From contig QNZT01000148.1 of assembly GCA_003978455.1 (NCBI GenBank), forward strand, positions 1-7,867: 7,867 nt of DNA, read 5' to 3'. Source of the stretch: Sulfurospirillum sp. GTDB taxonomy: Bacteria > Campylobacterota > Campylobacteria > Campylobacterales > QNZT01. The first letter of the stretch is position 1; every line of letters begins with the position of its first letter. Under the pieces are notes generated by a model that searched no databases, had not been told where the DNA came from, and saw only the letters and a list, made by a program, of their open reading frames with translations. Position numbers and translations under genes: made by a program. This document shows, in pieces, positions 6,203-7,867 of this stretch.

Positions 6203-6738
6203 CTCCAGAGTCTGGAAAAGTCGATCTCGATCCGGCACTTTCCGAGATCAAAGGCGATTGTTTCATCCGTTGCATCGAGTAGCTTGATGTAACGCCCCTC
6301 TTTCAGTTCATAAACTTTAGCGACCTCATCGTCAGGATTGACGATGATATAGTAGCTGACACCCTCTTTTTCATAGAGTTCAAACTTCAGTGTGGTATCT
6401 TTTTTTGCAGTGGCTTTGGAGAGTACTTCGAAAATAAGCGATGGTGCCCTGGAGATGTAAGCACCTTTTGGCTCATAACAGACGACGAGATTGTCCGGCT
6501 GGACGATGGTGTCGTCGCTGATCTTCCAGTCTACAGGGAGAAGGGCATGGCAGCTTTTGCACGCTTCGAGTTCTTCATCAAGAAGTCTGGCTATTTTATT
6601 ACTGATCTTCTGATGCTTGATCATCGGAGCCGGGCTCATCGCGTAGGGGATACCCTCTATCAGTTCCCACTGATCTTCCCAGTGTTTGTAGTCATCATAC
6701 GTATAGTGAGGTATATTTTCAGCTTTGACGGCACCCAT
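6199..6738 (-). CDS. Uma2 family (DUF820) putative PD-(D/E)XK nuclease-fold protein
   Basis: This is a 179-residue protein of normal Uma2 length. The N-terminal YTYDDYKHWEDQWELIEG block (12-29) and PYAMSPAPMIKHQKI (31-45) are typical of the family. The nuclease-fold core is seen as VQPDNLVVC (D82), LIFEVLSKAT (E104), then D114 and K118, and the YYIIVNPD strand. All expected acidic and lysine positions are present, so an intact active site is likely. The cellular role of Uma2 proteins is not established. They are abundant in cyanobacteria and patchy elsewhere, often scattered and mobile. ATG at 6738 has GGGAG 7 nt upstream (6746-6750) and a TGCTATAAT promoter element further upstream. Its TAA shares four bases (TTAG region, 6199-6202) with the convergent plus-strand stop. 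Confidence 0.88.
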   Translation of the reverse strand: MGAVKAENIPHYTYDDYKHWEDQWELIEGIPYAMSPAPMIKHQKISNKIARLLDEELEACKSCHALLPVDWKISDDTIVQPDNLVVCYEPKGAYISRAPSLIFEVLSKATAKKDTTLKFELYEKEGVSYYIIVNPDDEVAKVYELKEGRYIKLLDATDETIAFDLGKCRIEIDFSRLWS

Positions 6739-6767
6739 ACAGACACTCCCTGTTAGATTGATGGTGT

Positions 6768-6776
6768 ATTATAGCA
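6768..6776 (-). promoter_or_regulatory. Extended -10 promoter for the Uma2 gene
   Basis: On the minus strand TGCTATAAT is a perfect extended -10, about 30 nt before the Uma2 start codon. No -35 match lies at the right distance (GGAGGA there), as is usual for extended -10 promoters and for Campylobacterota sigma-70. It overlaps the mobA stop codon (6769-6771), so the Uma2 gene probably has its own transcript. Confidence 0.6.
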
Positions 6777-7335
6777 TATTTTTTTCATACTCCTCCGGTG
6801 TATTGAGATTGGTAAATGGTCTCTCTTCATGAAAGGGTACGAAAACGGTACTGAGTTGCTGAAACAGATGTGCAAAACGGTATTGTTTTTCATGAGTCAC
6901 TTTTTTCAAAAAGGGGAGGGTGCTACGTCGGTAAACGGCACATAGTGGCTGATATCCTTTTGGGCTTTGTGCCACCACGGCATCCGCTTCGGGTGTCAGG
7001 TGTGCCAGCAATGTTTTGAAATCTTCATGAGAGAAGAAAGGGGTATCGACACTGAGTACACAGAGGATCTCTTCATGAAGCTGTTCAAAAGCGGAGATCA
7101 GCCCGATATGCGGGGCGCTCTCCTCGTACTGCGGCAGGTCTTCGATGAAATTGGCTTCAAAATCGAACTTCTCTTTTGACTTACATCCGACATAGATCTT
7201 TTCAAAATATGGGGTGAATCTGGCGATTTGATATTCGGTGAGGGTGGGGTAGCCGCCGAAGGGCAGCAGTGACTTGTCCCGTCCCATCCGCGAGCTTTTG
7301 CCACCGGCAAAGAGGATGCAAGGAGTTGATTTCAT
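6769..7335 (-). CDS. mobA: Molybdenum cofactor guanylyltransferase MobA
   Basis: This is a 188-residue protein. It transfers GMP from GTP to molybdopterin cofactor, giving the MGD form used by DMSO-reductase-family enzymes such as nitrate reductase and formate dehydrogenase. It is cytosolic. The nucleotide-binding signature LFAGGKSSRMGRDK lies at 8-21, the metal-binding Asp in LSVDTPFF at D97, and the C-terminal NLNTPEEYE near 176-184. These are the standard MobA landmarks in order, and the length is normal. The start is ATG 7335 (MKSTPCILFAGG). In-frame codons further upstream, such as the one at 7380, lie inside the tRNA gene and cannot be coding. No Shine-Dalgarno precedes the start. Instead TATAAT ends 7 nt before it, so a leaderless mRNA, or read-through from the tRNA transcript, is possible. 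Confidence 0.95.
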   Translation of the reverse strand: MKSTPCILFAGGKSSRMGRDKSLLPFGGYPTLTEYQIARFTPYFEKIYVGCKSKEKFDFEANFIEDLPQYEESAPHIGLISAFEQLHEEILCVLSVDTPFFSHEDFKTLLAHLTPEADAVVAQSPKGYQPLCAVYRRSTLPFLKKVTHEKQYRFAHLFQQLSTVFVPFHEERPFTNLNTPEEYEKNML

Positions 7336-7342
7336 GAGGCTA

Positions 7343-7348
7343 ATTATA
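7343..7348 (-). promoter_or_regulatory. Possible mobA -10 box immediately before the start codon
   Basis: TATAAT on the minus strand is a consensus -10. Seven bases (TAGCCTC) separate it from the ATG at 7335, so transcription would begin at or beside the A of ATG. The -35 position falls in the tRNA 3' end and matches poorly. The box may be real or a chance AT-rich site. Confidence 0.4.
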
Positions 7349-7353
7349 GCGTA

Positions 7354-7427
7354 AGCCAACGACGGGACTTGAACCCGCAACCTCCTGATTACGAATCAGG
7401 TGCTCTAGCCAGCTGAGCTATATCAGC
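7354..7427 (-). tRNA. tRNA-Thr (anticodon CGU) with weak acceptor stem
   Basis: The 74-nt cloverleaf is clear. The D-arm is GCTC...GAGC. The anticodon stem CCTGA/TCAGG holds loop TTCGTAA, giving anticodon CGT for threonine ACG codons. The T-arm GCGGG/CCCGT holds TTCAAGT. The discriminator base is T and CCA is not encoded. The acceptor strands are GCTGATA and CGTTGGC. Pairs 1-72, 2-71 and 5-68 are normal. Pairs 3-70, 4-69 and 6-67 are G/U wobbles, and 7-66 is an A/C mismatch. The G1-C72 and C2-G71 pairs recognised by threonyl-tRNA synthetase are intact. It is probably functional but unusual. Transcription is from the promoter at 7447-7475. Confidence 0.93.
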
Positions 7428-7446
7428 AGCTTTGACAAGCTGTGGA

Positions 7447-7475
7447 ATTCTACCGCCTATAGCGTAAAAAATCAA
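7447..7475 (-). promoter_or_regulatory. Sigma-70 promoter of the tRNA-Thr gene
   Basis: TTGATT (7470-7475) and TAGAAT (7447-7452) are separated by exactly 17 bp on the minus strand. The expected start near 7440 gives a leader of about 12 nt before the mature tRNA. The -35 overlaps the stop codon of the upstream RNase gene. Confidence 0.7.
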
Positions 7476-7867
7476 GCCCTTCGTTCGCCCGCCGTTTTGG
7501 TCCCTTCGAACAACCCTTCCCACCGCTCCATCATTTTCCGGTAATGATCGCCTTTCCAGTAGATCCGTCCGCATCCCGGGCACGCTTTGAATTCGTGGAA
7601 GTTGAGGAAAACTTTCATAGGGATTCTCTCGCGTATCGCCTCCTGTCGAACACTCACAAGCGGAGTGTTGCAGACCATGCATCGGGTGAAGGGGTTGAAT
7701 CCGGGAGCCAGATCCAGCATCGAGGCGAGTTCCCGGAGCTGCTCATCCATGTTAGTTGATAGTATCGGCAAAGCCAGTTGCCCGCCCCGTCTCTGCAACT
7801 CTCTGTCACGGGTCAGAAGGAGGCGCTCCTCGTTCGACGCGATTTTCAGCAGGGCCTGATCGTCGAC
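7472..7867 (-). CDS. Mut7-C / PIN-like RNase domain protein with zinc ribbon (5' end outside the window)
   Basis: The frame is open from the right edge to TGA at 7472-7474, and 131 residues are visible. The edge portion reads DDQALLKIASNEERLLLTRDREL, which matches the acidic PIN-like core of Mut7-C proteins (DUF82). The last part carries a zinc ribbon, RCMVCNTPL ... KACPGCGRIYWKGDHY, with two CxxC pairs. The tail, KMMERWEGLF, is also typical. The family is named after the C-terminal domain of Caenorhabditis MUT-7 and is predicted to be an RNase. Its targets in bacteria are unknown. The true start lies beyond the window. A TTG at 7798 that could be read as a start is internal, because the homologous residues continue upstream of it. 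It lies directly upstream of the tRNA promoter on the same strand. Confidence 0.9.
   Translation of the reverse strand, partial: VDDQALLKIASNEERLLLTRDRELQRRGGQLALPILSTNMDEQLRELASMLDLAPGFNPFTRCMVCNTPLVSVRQEAIRERIPMKVFLNFHEFKACPGCGRIYWKGDHYRKMMERWEGLFEGTKTAGERRA

Noticed and set aside
7336..7380. N-terminal extension of MobA
   Set aside because: These codons lie in the tRNA-Thr gene and its 3' flank, and MobA homologues begin just before the LFAGGKSSRMG motif.
7389..7682. Minus-strand open frame of 97 codons across the RNase gene end and the tRNA
   Set aside because: It reads the Mut7-C gene out of frame and then runs through the tRNA promoter and tRNA, so it is spurious.

Overview
The window most likely comes from a free-living member of the Campylobacterota (a Sulfurovum- or Sulfurimonas-like bacterium). 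This is inferred from gene content, protein style and mid GC, not from a database search. The layout is dense. Nearly everything lies on the minus strand, except one plus-strand gene at 5096-6202.

Region 1 (1-4944, minus strand, transcribed right to left) is a Bat ('aerotolerance') type operon. Its order is MoxR AAA+ ATPase (3997-4944), DUF58 protein (3006-3836), a small one-TM DUF4381-like protein (2608-3009), the VWA protein BatA (1683-2615), and a long VWA+TPR protein that runs off the left edge (1-1686). The last is a BatB-BatC fusion. It is the largest gene here and is easy to miss because it has no stop codon inside the window. The last four genes are joined by 4-8 bp overlaps. The moxR/DUF58 junction is different. 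The first 14 DUF58 codons occur twice, 161 bp apart, and the two copies differ only at synonymous sites. Between them lies a GC-rich imperfect palindrome. The junction looks like a fossil of an insertion or recombination event that split an ancestral TAATG stop/start overlap and supplied a new ribosome binding site. By family knowledge, the operon makes a MoxR-driven, membrane-anchored VWA/TPR complex thought to act in envelope maturation or stress tolerance. A batD gene would be expected beyond the left edge.

Region 2 (4945-5095) is a divergent intergenic region. It holds two overlapping perfect dyads just upstream of moxR. Region 3 (5096-6202, plus) encodes an anchored, probably periplasmic protein with a BON-like domain, a 12-bp tandem repeat (ETKA) and a very basic tail. 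Its stop codon overlaps that of a convergent Uma2-family (DUF820) nuclease-fold gene (6199-6738, minus).

Region 4 (6769-7867, minus) holds mobA (molybdenum cofactor guanylyltransferase), a tRNA-Thr(CGU) gene and the 3' part of a Mut7-C/PIN-type RNase gene that runs off the right edge. The tRNA has a clear sigma-70 promoter but an unusually poorly paired acceptor stem. mobA has a TATAAT box so close to its start codon that a leaderless mRNA is plausible.

No CRISPR array, insertion-sequence gene, rRNA or convincing rho-independent terminator was seen. The most interesting signals are the split moxR/DUF58 junction, the unusual tRNA acceptor stem, and the BON-like protein divergent from the Bat operon.
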